A stretch of DNA of 64,000 nt. Origin: JBFWNG01 sp050251195. Its GTDB lineage: Bacteria > Bdellovibrionota_B > Oligoflexia > Oligoflexales > Oligoflexaceae. Below the pieces are notes generated by a model. It saw nothing but the letters and a program-made list of their open reading frames with translations, searched no databases and was not told the origin of the DNA. Both the position numbers and the translations under genes were made by a program. Within the stretch, counting starts at the first letter, position 1; the number at the start of each line of letters is the position of its first letter. The DNA is taken from NCBI GenBank assembly GCA_050251195.1, contig JBFWNG010000002.1:62001-126000 (forward strand). The letters are read 5' to 3'. Positions 1-9,800 of the stretch are shown here, one piece after another.

Positions 1-526
1 GGTAACCGGCAAGGGAAAGGAGCTCGCTAATATACGTATCTGGGCCTACGACCATGTAGGGATTGGTCCAGATGAAATAGAGGTAGGTGCGAGATCCTTC
101 GCTTCGCTCAGGATGACGTGATAGGTCTCCGTCAGACCCAATGCCGAAGGCGCGTTGGGAATCGCGAAGCTCCATCGCCAGCCGCGTATACGGTTCCTCC
201 TGTCCGAGAAATTTCCCCATATCGCGAAGCATTGCCGGTACGTCGCCGGGGGATTTGGGAAACGTGACGAGCGTTGGCGCAATGGTCTTGCAGCTCTCGA
301 TGTGTTCTGGTTTGTTCTCTTCCGCATTCGTGATGATGTGGGTCGGCTTCAATAGGGCAATTTTGGCGACGTCGGGATCTTTGGTTCCACCTACGATCAT
401 CGCGGTTCTGTGAAGGTTCGGGGGTTCAACACAAAATTTGGTGATTCCGACCAAGGCCTCTCGCGGACCAAGTTCGACTATCGTTTCCGACAAACTTGGT
501 ACCAAAGAGACAATTCTAGAGCTCAT
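1..526 (-). CDS. BtuF-like helical-backbone metal receptor (partial, 3' end outside window)
   Basis: I translated this reading frame by hand from ATG at 526; it stays open for 175 codons to the left edge, so the C-terminus is missing. The start RIVSLVPSLSETIVELG, then VGITKFC, DPDVAKIALLKPTHII and FIWTNPYMVVGPDTYISELL follow the pattern of cobalamin/Fe-siderophore binding proteins (BtuF-like, periplasmic-binding class III). No signal peptide is seen, so it may be cytoplasmic or belong to the soluble 'helical backbone metal receptor' group. ATG overlaps the stop of the upstream membrane-protein gene (516-518) by 11 nt, which suggests translational coupling. Residues 137-146 (RHPERSEGSR) come from a dispersed repeat inserted in frame, in what looks like the linker before the second domain. 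The ligand is not deducible. Confidence 0.72.
   Translation of the reverse strand, partial: MSSRIVSLVPSLSETIVELGPREALVGITKFCVEPPNLHRTAMIVGGTKDPDVAKIALLKPTHIITNAEENKPEHIESCKTIAPTLVTFPKSPGDVPAMLRDMGKFLGQEEPYTRLAMELRDSQRAFGIGSDGDLSRHPERSEGSRTYLYFIWTNPYMVVGPDTYISELLSLAGY
90..117. repeat. Dispersed GTCATCCTGAGCGAAGCGAA-type repeat inside a gene
   Basis: On the minus strand this begins GTCATCCTGAGCGAAGCGAA and continues GGATCTCG, with ATCCT and AGGAT able to pair as a short stem. The same word is a well-known dispersed extragenic repeat in many bacterial genomes and gives the familiar spurious peptides HPERSEGS and VILSEAKDL in its different frames. Here it lies in frame inside the BtuF-like gene. 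Only one copy was noticed in this window. Confidence 0.7.
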
Positions 527-962
527 GCACTGAGCTCGTTCGGAGAAATTTGCGGAGCAAACCATAGGCGTGAGTGATGACGGCGATGCTCCAGAGGGCA
601 AGACAAAATCCCATGACGATACCGTTGGGGTCCGTCGAATGCGTTGGGCCTAGCATGCCCCTTATCATCATCATGGGACCCATTGCGATACTGCCGAAGC
701 ATAAACCCGTTGTTTGAAGTTTTTTAAACCGCAACCCAAGCCGGGAATAGACAAGCGTCAGGCCAAAGAGAATATGAACTGTCCCCATGAGGGTGGTATG
801 ACCGTGGGCACTATTCAGAAGCGTCATTTCCCAACTTCCGATTTGACTGGGATCTTGAAGAAACGCCTCCGTGAGATTGAAGGCATTGAACACGCCGCCC
901 ATTGCAGCGAAAAAAATCAGGCAAAAGCCAATGCACATGTTTAAGACGCCGATCTTTGGCAT
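516..962 (-). CDS. Small multi-pass membrane protein with conserved-looking His residues
   Basis: 148 aa with about four hydrophobic segments (around residues 4-25, 55-75, 83-105 and 112-135). Several His residues sit near membrane edges (SAHGHTTLMGTVH, GPTHSTD, VITHAYG), which could bind haem or metal, but no family was recognised. A longer frame reaches 1025, but ATG at 962 is preferred: GGAG lies 8 nt upstream and the start falls 4 nt after the rppH stop. It sits between rppH and the BtuF-like gene in one leftward operon. Function unknown; a respiratory-type membrane subunit is only a guess. Confidence 0.6.
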   Translation of the reverse strand: MPKIGVLNMCIGFCLIFFAAMGGVFNAFNLTEAFLQDPSQIGSWEMTLLNSAHGHTTLMGTVHILFGLTLVYSRLGLRFKKLQTTGLCFGSIAMGPMMMIRGMLGPTHSTDPNGIVMGFCLALWSIAVITHAYGLLRKFLRTSSVHEL

Positions 963-966
963 TTCG

Positions 967-1416
967 CTAGCTCCAAAGTCCAAGGGCAGAAAGCCCTTTT
1001 TTGTAGGATTCTCTTTTCCAATCAACGACGGTTTCGAGAATGTGCTCTATCGTGACCCACCTAAGAGCAGAAAATTCATATTCTGATTTTGACAAGTCGT
1101 GGGTAGCGCCGTCCTTAAACTGCGTCAAAAACCATGTCTGCACTTGGCCGCAGAACCGAAGTTTGATGGACGAGTTGAGATCGCTGGGGAAAAGATACGG
1201 GATTTCCTTGGGCGCCTTTCTCAGGATGACAAGGTCGGATGACCCAATCTCTTCGTAAAGTTCACGAAAAAGAGCTTCTTCTAGGCTCTCTCCGTCCTCA
1301 ATACCGCCCTGGGGGAACTGCCATGCTTCGGGAGTTTTTGTGCGCTGGCCGACCAGCACCTCTTTTCTCTCATTTTGTATAACAGCAACGATTGATCTTC
1401 TATAAGGTAAATTCAA
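967..1416 (-). CDS. rppH: RNA pyrophosphohydrolase RppH (Nudix)
   Basis: 149 aa. RppH removes pyrophosphate from 5'-triphosphate mRNA ends, which opens transcripts to 5'-end-dependent decay; it acts in the cytoplasm. The family start LPYRRSIVAVI, the segment EAWQFPQGGIEDGE and the full Nudix box (GGIEDGESLEEALFRELYEE followed by IG) are all present, and length matches short RppH proteins. The start is TTG at 1416, with GAGG 7 nt upstream; no in-frame ATG fits the family N-terminus. First gene of a leftward trio with a small membrane protein and a BtuF-like protein. A diadenosine polyphosphate hydrolase role is the usual alternative within this family. Confidence 0.88.
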   Translation of the reverse strand: MNLPYRRSIVAVIQNERKEVLVGQRTKTPEAWQFPQGGIEDGESLEEALFRELYEEIGSSDLVILRKAPKEIPYLFPSDLNSSIKLRFCGQVQTWFLTQFKDGATHDLSKSEYEFSALRWVTIEHILETVVDWKRESYKKGLSALGLWS

Positions 1417-1539
1417 GCACTTGCCTCAAGCTATTACTGACATTTCATTGTGATATAATAATAGTAAACGACCCCTTATTTCTAGCTCGATTTTACCGAT
1501 ACCATTCTTACCAAAGAATTTTCATAGAGGAATGCAGTG

Positions 1540-2136
1540 ATGACAGATCGTTTTTCCTTCAATCTCTCTTATATCCGAGCTCTCGCATGTGCCACTTTTG
1601 CGCTGTTTGTTCCGACGCATGCCTTCTCCATAATTACGCTTGGCCTGTCGGGAACTGCGGAAACAACGAATTCCGATTATCTGAGCAAGAGGGACCACGC
1701 GGTTAGCTTTAGGACGGGTGTGTCATTAGGTGACCACTTTCAAGTGGGACTAGCACACCGTAGATCGGCCGACGAGGAAGTTAACACGGACAAAGGCTAT
1801 AGGGTCGAATCGGAATCAATAACGAATTCCGCTGATCTTACGTTTATTCCCTTTACGGGATATGTGTCTCCCTACGTTTTTGGCGGACAATCCTTAAAAA
1901 CGGTAAAGGGTAAATACTATTCCGTTGAGCAAGGGACGTTCGATATTCCAGAATCGACTACAACACCCGTTATTTATGGATTCGGAATACAAGTTTTTCT
2001 CAACGCAAACTTCAGCCTAAGGGTAAGTCAGACCTACTCTCCGTCCGAGAGAAAACTGAAAATCGATGGTGTGGAGGACAAAAAGAAGACTTTGGATAGT
2101 TACACCGAAGTTGGCATAAACTACAAACTTCAATAA
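1540..2136 (+). CDS. Outer-membrane beta-barrel-like protein
   Basis: 198 aa. An N-terminal signal-peptide-like segment ending near THAFS is followed by alternating amphipathic strands (VSFRTGVSLGDHFQVGLAHR, YTEVGINYKL), typical of small porin-like barrels with a terminal aromatic/hydrophobic strand. AGAGG-like SD lies about 9 nt before ATG 1540; a GTG three bases upstream is possible but less likely. It stands alone on the plus strand, divergent from rppH. Function not recognised. Confidence 0.6.
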   Translation: MTDRFSFNLSYIRALACATFALFVPTHAFSIITLGLSGTAETTNSDYLSKRDHAVSFRTGVSLGDHFQVGLAHRRSADEEVNTDKGYRVESESITNSADLTFIPFTGYVSPYVFGGQSLKTVKGKYYSVEQGTFDIPESTTTPVIYGFGIQVFLNANFSLRVSQTYSPSERKLKIDGVEDKKKTLDSYTEVGINYKLQ

Positions 2137-2266
2137 ATAGGTAAGCGCCTTGTGCGCTTGCCCTTAACCCTTTCTCCCTCCTGACTCGTTAAGCAAAATC
2201 TCCCCTAAATAATGACCTATAAGCTCCGATGACGTATTGGGAATTACCTCAAAATTGTGTGGTTTG

Positions 2267-3958
2267 ATGCGCCCCTTAATCGTCATGTTAATATTAGCGT
2301 TCGCCGGTGCGGCGTTGATATTTCATTTTGTCATGCGATCGCATGGTCGAAGAAAAGGCGACACGGTCAAGTTAAAGGGTTATCGAAAGAAGATTTTTAA
2401 GCATGCAGAGAGGCTTCTTAAAGAAGGCAATGCTCTTGCAGGCGCGCAGTTGCTCGAATCCATCGGCATGCATCGCGAAGCCGTCAATGTTCTTGAAGAA
2501 GGAAAATTTGTAAGAGAAGCGGCAGGCGTTCTCCTTCGTATTGGCCGCCCTGGCAGAGCTGCTTATATCTTTGCAAGGCACGGTTTATGGAAGAATGCTG
2601 CGGACTGCTTCGAACTGGCCAAGATGCCGCTCGAAGTGGCACGCTGCGCAAGAGAAGCGGGCGATATCGAAAAGGCCGCTAAGAACTACCATGACGCCGG
2701 CCAGCTTTTGGAAGCTGCCGAGTGTTACGTCGAGATTGGGCAACATCGAGAAGCGGCGCGCATTTATGCCGAGGTGGGAGAAGCCGAAAAAGCTATCGAA
2801 CTATATCAATCCATTGTCGAGAATTCCAACAACATACAACAACTCGACTTCAACGAAAAAGAAATTCAGATTATCACCAACTACCTCAAGGAGGGCCACT
2901 CCAACGTTCGCTTCGCCGACATTCTTGTGAGCAAAAACAAACTGCTCGAAGTATTGTTCGAGCTGGTATCGAGCGGTAAGGTTCAAACGGCTTCGGAAAT
3001 CTATCTTCGAAGTACGTTTGACATCGGTCCTCAGCTCATCGCGCATGAAGGATTTGCACAGGGCCAACTCGGAAACCTTGCAAAATTATTTCAACTCGTA
3101 TCAAACTTCGAATACGCGGGAAGAGTGTACGAAACTCTGCAATCCTTTGATCAGGCCGGCGAGTGCTTCGAACGAGCCGAAGACTTCGAGCGTGCGGCGG
3201 CAGCTTTTGAGAAGGCAGGATTTAGAGAGCGAGCCCTCGACGCGCGCGTCAAGGTTGCCACCTACGGCAAGCGCATAGATGCGGAAGACGTGGCACCGGC
3301 AGCTAAAGAAGCGCCTCCCGATACCGATTTTTTCACCGAAAGTAAAATCATCCATCAAGGGGCGGCACCCTCCTTTAAAGAAGAAGACACGATGCTTATC
3401 GGCGGCGAGAAAAACGATGTCGACGGTCCTACGGATTTTGGCGATATTTCCCGATTGCTGCGGGTCGCGGGAGAGTTTTCCAGCAGCCCGTCCGCCGATG
3501 AGGAATACGTTGTTGCAGACCACGACCGCAGTCCATTCCACAAGTCAGAATTCTTGTCCGAACTTGATTTCCAGCAGAAGAATCTCATGTGGAGCATTGG
3601 TAAAATCGAAGAGTTTGACGCCGGGGACGTAATCCTCCACATAGACGATGACCCCAAAGGCGTCTACTTCCTGCTTTCTGGCGTTGTTTCCTGTCAAAGA
3701 GCTACCGGGGAAGAGCTCAGCATGTTCCGAGCCCCAGCTACTTTTGGTGAGTTTTGGCTGCTGGTCGACATGCCGAGCCAAGTGAAGTTCATTTGCCGGG
3801 ATAAATGCCGAATCCTCGTGGTTGAGCGTAAAGCCTTTGACGAGCTACTGGATAAGAACGGTACAATTGCCAGAAAATTGTACAAACGGTTCACCCGCCG
3901 CCTCGTTGAGAAGTTCCTAAGTGAGCAGAATCTCAAGAAATTAAAATCCGTATCTTAA
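2267..3958 (+). CDS. Membrane-anchored TPR-like protein with C-terminal cyclic-nucleotide-binding fold
   Basis: 563 aa from ATG 2267 (TTG 2237 would add 10 residues; neither has a strong SD). Order: an N-terminal hydrophobic anchor (about residues 2-24) followed by basic residues, so the body is cytoplasmic; roughly 280 residues of degenerate TPR/alpha-solenoid repeats of the form EAA..Y.E.G....AA..Y (about 45-330); a charged low-complexity linker; then a cNMP-fold domain (about 440-550, GDVILHIDDDPKGVYFLLSG). The phosphate-binding cassette reads FGEFWLLVDMPSQVKF, with no Arg where FGE-(X)n-PR normally has it, so canonical cAMP/cGMP binding is doubtful. No DNA-binding domain follows. Likely a membrane-associated scaffold or signal integrator; partner unknown. 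Confidence 0.72.
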   Translation: MRPLIVMLILAFAGAALIFHFVMRSHGRRKGDTVKLKGYRKKIFKHAERLLKEGNALAGAQLLESIGMHREAVNVLEEGKFVREAAGVLLRIGRPGRAAYIFARHGLWKNAADCFELAKMPLEVARCAREAGDIEKAAKNYHDAGQLLEAAECYVEIGQHREAARIYAEVGEAEKAIELYQSIVENSNNIQQLDFNEKEIQIITNYLKEGHSNVRFADILVSKNKLLEVLFELVSSGKVQTASEIYLRSTFDIGPQLIAHEGFAQGQLGNLAKLFQLVSNFEYAGRVYETLQSFDQAGECFERAEDFERAAAAFEKAGFRERALDARVKVATYGKRIDAEDVAPAAKEAPPDTDFFTESKIIHQGAAPSFKEEDTMLIGGEKNDVDGPTDFGDISRLLRVAGEFSSSPSADEEYVVADHDRSPFHKSEFLSELDFQQKNLMWSIGKIEEFDAGDVILHIDDDPKGVYFLLSGVVSCQRATGEELSMFRAPATFGEFWLLVDMPSQVKFICRDKCRILVVERKAFDELLDKNGTIARKLYKRFTRRLVEKFLSEQNLKKLKSVS

Positions 3959-4024
3959 AACCCGCCTGTGGCACAGCCTGTGCAACTACCCTAGCAAGAA
4001 CTTAAAACGCTAGAGGTACAGGAT

Positions 4025-4270
4025 ATGGTAACAACAGCTCGAACATTCAATGTGGTCTGTATGCGGCATCCTAAGTATACCCCTAACCTTGCACCTAATC
4101 TTTCTTGCAAGGTCTGCTGCAAGCAATATGTGGACTATGTCGTTGAAAGACAAAACGAAATCAAGAAGTCCAAAGAATTTGACGCAGCCAAGTGGATGGA
4201 AAGAAAGACGGCTAAAGTAGTAAACGCTTCTCGTGACGAACTGATCCCTGTAAGTCACCAGAAATATTGA
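4025..4270 (+). CDS. Small CxxH-x12-CxxC protein, possible zinc-binding knuckle
   Basis: 81 aa, highly charged and soluble. C12-x2-H15 and C28-x2-C31 (plus C32) form a CxxH...CxxC pattern consistent with a zinc ribbon or treble-clef knuckle; the rest is Lys/Glu-rich helix. GAGGT lies about 8 nt upstream of ATG, and a strong intrinsic terminator follows 20 nt after the stop, so this is a tidy single-gene unit. No family recognised; an RNA/DNA-binding or adaptor role is only inferred. Confidence 0.65.
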   Translation: MVTTARTFNVVCMRHPKYTPNLAPNLSCKVCCKQYVDYVVERQNEIKKSKEFDAAKWMERKTAKVVNASRDELIPVSHQKY

Positions 4271-4290
4271 TCCCCCTTTTAACTTAGTTA

Positions 4291-4318
4291 AAAGCCCCTG
4301 TATAAGGGGCTTTTTTTT
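4291..4318 (+). terminator. Intrinsic terminator of the small Cys/His gene
   Basis: AAAGCCCC TGTATA AGGGGCTTT stem-loop followed by a run of T, 20 nt after the stop codon at 4270. It also separates this gene from the convergent thiolase gene. Confidence 0.9.
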
Positions 4319-4372
4319 CGTCATTATAAGGAGTTGCTGTCTTGATCCGAAGCTGCCGAAGGCGAAGAATCT

Positions 4373-5557
4373 CTAGATCCGCTCGACAATCACAGCACTC
4401 GCCTCTCCACCTCCAATGCAAAGTGTCGCAAGACCCCGTTTCGCATTGTATTTTTCGAGGATGTGCAAAAGAGTGACAAGAATACGCGCACCGCTGGCGC
4501 CAATGGGATGCCCCAGAGAAACGGCGCCGCCATGGACGTTGACGCGATCCGGTCGAAGACCAAGATCCTTGATGGCAGCCATTGTAACTACCGAAAACGC
4601 CTCGTTTATTTCAAAATAGTCGATGTCGTTCACGGTAAGACCTGATTTTTTAAGGACTTTTTGAATACAGGCGATCGGTGCGGTTGTGAACATCTTAGGA
4701 TCGTGCGCATAGGAAGCCTGAGCCGTGATCTTGGCTAGCGGTTTCAGATCGCGCTGTTTTGCTGTCAAAGAATTGGTCAGTACAAGTAGGGCAGCGCCAT
4801 CGTTGATGCTCGACGCATTGGCCGCCGTCACCGTACCGTCTTGTTTAAAGGCGGGCCTAAGTGTCGGTATGCGGTCGAGATCCACGCTAAACGGTTCCTC
4901 GTCAAGCTCCACTAAGGTCGTTTTCTTACCGACGGTAACCTCAACCGGGACCGTTTCCTTGGCAAAAATGCCTGACTCAACCGCTTTTCTGGAGCGGGTG
5001 TACGATTCAAGCGCAAATTCGTCCTGCGCTTTACGGGTAAAACCGTATTGTTCAGCGCAAATTTCGCCGCAAGTGCCCATGGATGTATCGTTGTAAGGAT
5101 CCCACAGACCGTCCCATTGCATGGAGTCCTTCATTTCCACCGAGCCGAACTTAAAGCCGTTTCGAGAATTTTGCAGCAAATGCGGTGCGAGGGACATATT
5201 TTCTTGCCCGCCGGCAAAAATGATTTGGCTGTCGCCCAGCCGAATCGCCTGATCCGCGAGCATGACCGCTTTCAGGCCGCTTCCACAAACTCTACCGACG
5301 GTTGTGGCGCAAGTATTAAGCGAGAGCCCGCCATATATGCCCGCTTGGCGAGCCGGCGCTTGGCCGATCCCCGCCGTCAGGACGTTGCCCATGATAATCT
5401 CATCAACTTCATCTGGCTTTATTGACGTTTTCTTCAAGGCGTCCTTGACCAATGGCGCTGCCAGTTTCGGCGCGGGAACGCTTGCCAATCCGCCGCCTAA
5501 TTTCCCAATCGGCGTTCGGCCTGCGTAAACTATCACGGTCTCATTGTTCTGGCTCAT
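4373..5557 (-). CDS. Thiolase (acetyl-CoA C-acetyltransferase)
   Basis: 394 aa. Condenses two acetyl-CoA to acetoacetyl-CoA or cleaves 3-ketoacyl-CoA in the cytoplasm. The nucleophile Cys91 is in GRVCGSGLKAV; INEAFSVV, GHPIGASGAR and the second catalytic Cys in LCIGGGEASA are all present, and length is typical. ATG 5557 is chosen because GAGGAG lies 7 nt upstream; the frame extends to 5572 without support. It is divergent from carAB. The motif set fits biosynthetic (PhbA/AtoB) thiolases as well as degradative ones; the substrate cannot be settled from sequence alone. Confidence 0.9.
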   Translation of the reverse strand: MSQNNETVIVYAGRTPIGKLGGGLASVPAPKLAAPLVKDALKKTSIKPDEVDEIIMGNVLTAGIGQAPARQAGIYGGLSLNTCATTVGRVCGSGLKAVMLADQAIRLGDSQIIFAGGQENMSLAPHLLQNSRNGFKFGSVEMKDSMQWDGLWDPYNDTSMGTCGEICAEQYGFTRKAQDEFALESYTRSRKAVESGIFAKETVPVEVTVGKKTTLVELDEEPFSVDLDRIPTLRPAFKQDGTVTAANASSINDGAALLVLTNSLTAKQRDLKPLAKITAQASYAHDPKMFTTAPIACIQKVLKKSGLTVNDIDYFEINEAFSVVTMAAIKDLGLRPDRVNVHGGAVSLGHPIGASGARILVTLLHILEKYNAKRGLATLCIGGGEASAVIVERI

Positions 5558-5688
5558 GGCTGTTCTCCTCAACGGTTAGACTGCCCGACGAAGTCCAAAT
5601 CTAAGTCAATAATGGATAGCGAAAATCGCTCAGGTAAGCTATGTTGTTGCCCGCTACTGTGTCTACTAAAAAATCGAGAAAAAAATCT

Positions 5689-6804
5689 ATGCGAAACCAG
5701 TGTATCCTAGAGCTATCGACTGGCGAGGCCTTTGAGGGTAAACTCATTGGGGCGCCCGTGGATGCGAGCGGCGAACTCGTATTTACCACCGGGATGGTCG
5801 GTTACAGCGAAGCTATAACCGATCCCTCATATTACGGTCAGATCCTTTGTTTCACTTACCCACTTATTGGCAATTACGGAATTCCGTCTGCAAGTCCTGG
5901 GTTCAATCCGGATTTGCCGCGCGGTTTTGAAAGCGCTCGGCCTCAGGCGGCGGCGATCGTGATATCAGTCGACAGTCACGAAGTCTTCCATTGGAATAGT
6001 TTTTCTTCGCTGGATACCTGGCTCAAGCAAAACAACGTTCCAGGCATTGTCGGCATGGACACCCGAGATCTCGTCCACCGGATCCGGTCGACACCCAACC
6101 TCATGGCTCGCGTCAACGTCGATCAGCCCGAAGGTGAACGGTATCCGCAAAACCCGGATACCTTTAAGTCCAAGTCAAAATTCTTCGATCCGGGTGCCCA
6201 TAACATCGTGAAAGAAGTTTCTGTAAAAGAGCCGATCAAACTTGGCAAAGGTAAGACGCGCATCGGCGTTGTGGACTGCGGCGTAAAATGGAACATTATC
6301 CGCCAGCTCGTTTCCCTCGGTTGTGAGGTGGAGATTCTACCGTGGAATAGCGATTTGTCGACTAAGGACGTCAGCGGTTGGCTTCTCAGCAACGGTCCTG
6401 GTGATCCAACGAAGACTGAAAATCTGACAAAAGGAATTGCTCAGCTGCTCAAAGGCGACAAACCCGTTTTCGGAATTTGCTTAGGGCATCAATTGCTTTC
6501 ATTGGCGGCAGGCTGTGAAACCCGTCGCATGCCTTACGGTCACCGCTCGCATAACCAACCGGTTTATGTGACGGGAACTCGAAGAGGTTACATAACAACT
6601 CAAAACCACGGTTACGTCGTCGTGGACAGCACCCTTCCGCAAGATTGGGACGTCTGGTTTCGAAACGTGAACGACCAAACTGTTGAAGGTGTGAAACACA
6701 AGACAAAACCGTTCCAAAGTGTTCAGTTCCATCCAGAAGCTTCCGGCGGTCCGCGCGATACTGGATGGTTGTTGAAAGATTTTGTTGAGAGGGTGATCCG
6801 CTAA
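5689..6804 (+). CDS. carA: Carbamoyl-phosphate synthase small (glutaminase) subunit
   Basis: 371 aa. Hydrolyses glutamine and feeds ammonia to CarB for carbamoyl phosphate used in pyrimidine and arginine synthesis. N-terminal CPSase_sm domain, then a class I amidotransferase with nucleophile Cys in FGICLGHQLL and the His/Glu pair in VQFHPEASGGP. Start placed at ATG 5689, where family similarity begins (CILELSTGEAFEG); the frame opens 16 codons earlier. Stop overlaps the carB ATG (TAATG). Segments such as GMVGYSEAITDPSY, YPLIGNYGIP and SHNQP match eukaryotic CAD/CPS1 and Bacteroidota wording rather than the E. coli form. Confidence 0.95.
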   Translation: MRNQCILELSTGEAFEGKLIGAPVDASGELVFTTGMVGYSEAITDPSYYGQILCFTYPLIGNYGIPSASPGFNPDLPRGFESARPQAAAIVISVDSHEVFHWNSFSSLDTWLKQNNVPGIVGMDTRDLVHRIRSTPNLMARVNVDQPEGERYPQNPDTFKSKSKFFDPGAHNIVKEVSVKEPIKLGKGKTRIGVVDCGVKWNIIRQLVSLGCEVEILPWNSDLSTKDVSGWLLSNGPGDPTKTENLTKGIAQLLKGDKPVFGICLGHQLLSLAAGCETRRMPYGHRSHNQPVYVTGTRRGYITTQNHGYVVVDSTLPQDWDVWFRNVNDQTVEGVKHKTKPFQSVQFHPEASGGPRDTGWLLKDFVERVIR

Positions 6805-9800
6805 TGCCGTTACTGCAGCAAATTAAGAATACGAAAAATCCTAAGGTCCTTCTTCTTGGCTCGGGTGGTTTGTCCATTGGACAGGCGGGAGAGTTTGATT
6901 ATTCTGGAACGCAAGCGATTAAAGCGCTGCGCGAAGAAGGCGTCGAAGTCATTGTTGTTAACCCCAACATTGCAACTATTCAAACCAACCCTACTCCGGG
7001 TGTTAAGAACTATCTTTATCCGGTCGAACCGCATTGGGTTGAGCGTATTATCGAGAAAGAACGACCCGTCGGCATTATGGCGTCATTCGGCGGACAAACC
7101 GCGCTCAACTGCTTCCTCAAACTCGAGGCTGCGGGGGTTCTTCAGAAGTACAACGTTCTCAATCTTGCAACGCCCGGCAATATTCTTGAAGTGACCGAAG
7201 ATCGGGAACTGTTCGCCGCTCATATGAAAAAGCTTGGGATGCCGATTCCGCCAAGTGCGGCTTGCGCAACTATGGCTGAAGCGAGAACTGCAGCGGCAAA
7301 CATCGGATTTCCCGTAATCGTACGCGCAGCGTATGCTCTTGGGGGCCTCGGTAGCGGCTTTGCGACGAACGAAGAAGAATTGAGGGCGCTTGTCGGACCT
7401 GCTTTGGCAACCTCACCTCAGGTTTTGATCGAAAAATCTCTCAAAGGCTTCAAGGAAGTAGAATACGAAGTCATGCGAGATCGTGAAAACAACACCATCA
7501 CGATCTGCAACATGGAAAACTTTGATCCGCTCGGCATCCATACGGGCGATTCCATTGTGGTCGCACCGAGCCAAACTCTGTCCGACGACGAGTTTCAAAT
7601 GCTTCGCAACGCGGCGATCGATATTGTGAGCTCGCTTGGCATCATCGGCGAGTGCAACGTGCAATATGCGCTCGATCCTAACTCGTCGCAGTTTTACGTC
7701 ATCGAGATGAACGCAAGGCTGTCCCGCTCGAGTGCGCTTGCAAGCAAAGCAACAGGATATCCCATCGCATATATCGCGGCGAAGGTTATGCTCGGATATG
7801 ATCTTCTAGAACTGGTGAACCCCGTCACAGGCGTGACCTGCGCTTACTTCGAACCCGCGCTTGATTATATTACCGTCAAGATTCCGCGCTGGGACTTGAT
7901 CAAGTTCCGCGGCGTGAATAAGAAACTCGGTTCCAACATGAAATCTGTCGGCGAAGTCATGTCCATTGGACGAAGCTTCCCCGAAGCCCTTCAAAAGGCC
8001 GTCCGAATGGTGACGGAGAATCCCGAAGGATTGAGCATTGAGCCAGGCAACCTTGAAAACGCGTCGCTGAATGCCGAGCTCGAGAGTCCGACGGATCGCC
8101 GATTGTTCCACGTTTGCCAATCATTCCGAGAAGGGATGACCGTTGAAGAAGCCTATAACCTCACGAAGATCGACAAATGGTTCCTTTACCATCTGAAGGA
8201 AATTCTCGATACCGAGTCGAATATTCGAGGCCTAGGAGCCAAGGAAGCATCGCATCGAGAGCCGCAAGAAGCCGTGAAGCAGGCCTTGAAGTCGCTCGAT
8301 AAAGACGCCTGGCATCGAATAAAGCATCAAGGCTTCGGTGACGAGCAGATAGCAGCTCTTCTTCTCCGCAGTATGAACAACGGAACGAAAGTCTCCGAAA
8401 ATCTTATTCGCCAGTCCTCACTCACCGTGAGGAAACTGCGCAAAGAAAAAGGCATTGTGCCAGTTGTAAAGAAAATCGATACGACCGCGGGGGAATATCC
8501 GTCGCCGTCTAATTATCTTTATATGTCTTACGGCGGTCTTTATCACGATGTTCTTCCCGAAGATAAAAAAGTATTTTCAGCCATTGTTCTCGGTGGCGGA
8601 ACCTATCGTATCGGCACCAGCGTTGAATTCGACTGGTGTGCGGTAAGCTGCAGCCTGAAGCTTCAGCGAGAAGGTTGGCGCAGCATTATTATTAACTGCA
8701 ACCCTGAGACCGTTTCGACCGATTATAACAGCAGCGACCGACTTTATTTTGAGGAACTCACCCTCGAACGCATTCTCGACATTGCGGAGCTGGAAAAGCC
8801 ATTGGGTCTCATTGCGTCCATGGGCGGTCAGCTGCCCAACAAACTTGCCTTGCCGCTAGCTGATGCTGGTCTAAAACTATTAGGTCACAGTCATGACACG
8901 ATTGACGGTGCCGAAGACCGTAGTAAATTCTCCGCCTTGTTGGACAAGCTTGGCATCGACCAACCCGCATGGGCAATGGCGACAAGCAAAGCCGATATTG
9001 AAAACCTTATTGAGAAAATGAGCTATCCGGTGCTTGTGCGACCCAGCTACGTATTGAGCGGGGCTGCAATGGCCGTTGCTTACGACAAGGTGTCTCTTGA
9101 CGCTTGTTTGTCGTTAGCTGCTTCCGTATCGCCAAACCATCCGGTCGTCATCAGCCAGTTCATTGAAGGCGCGCGAGAAATCGAACTCGACGGCGTTGCA
9201 AAAGACGGTGAGATTCTCACGTCCATTGTCAGCGAACACATCGAAAACGCCGGTGTCCACTCAGGCGACGCTACCATGGTTGTTCCGCCGCAGAGGCTCT
9301 ATGTGGAAACGGTTCGTCGCGTGCGCCACAGCGCGAAGAAAATCGTGAAAGGCCTTGCCCTTAACGGTCCGTTCAACATGCAGTTCCTCGCGAAGGACAA
9401 CGACATTAAGGTGATCGAATGCAACGTACGCGCCGCAAGGTCGTTCCCCTTTGTTTCAAAGGTCGTCGGCATCAATCTCGCGGACGTCTCGACAGACGTC
9501 ATCACTAGCAAGAAGCCGGAGATTCGCCGGCTCAACGAAGATGATATGCCTTATGTTGGTGTGAAAGCCGCCATGTTTAGTTTCCCTCGCCTCGTCGGCG
9601 CGGACCCAGTCCTTGGTGTTGAAATGGCGTCAACGGGCGAAGTCGGTTGCATCGGCGAAACGTTCGAAGAGGCACTTTTGCTTGCTCTCGAAGCATCGGG
9701 GATTAAGCAGCCTAAAAAAGGTGTTCTCGTCAGCTCCGGAACGGAAAAGGAGAAGTTGAACTTCTTGAAAGCTGCTCAGGTTATTAAAAAGCTTGGACTC

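Noticed and set aside
46..327. 93-aa minus-strand reading frame across the repeat
   Set aside because: It is a shadow frame of the BtuF-like gene and includes the well-known spurious repeat peptide VILSEAKDL.
5641..5688. Longer N-terminus for CarA
   Set aside because: Adds a basic segment not found in the family; similarity starts at ATG 5689.
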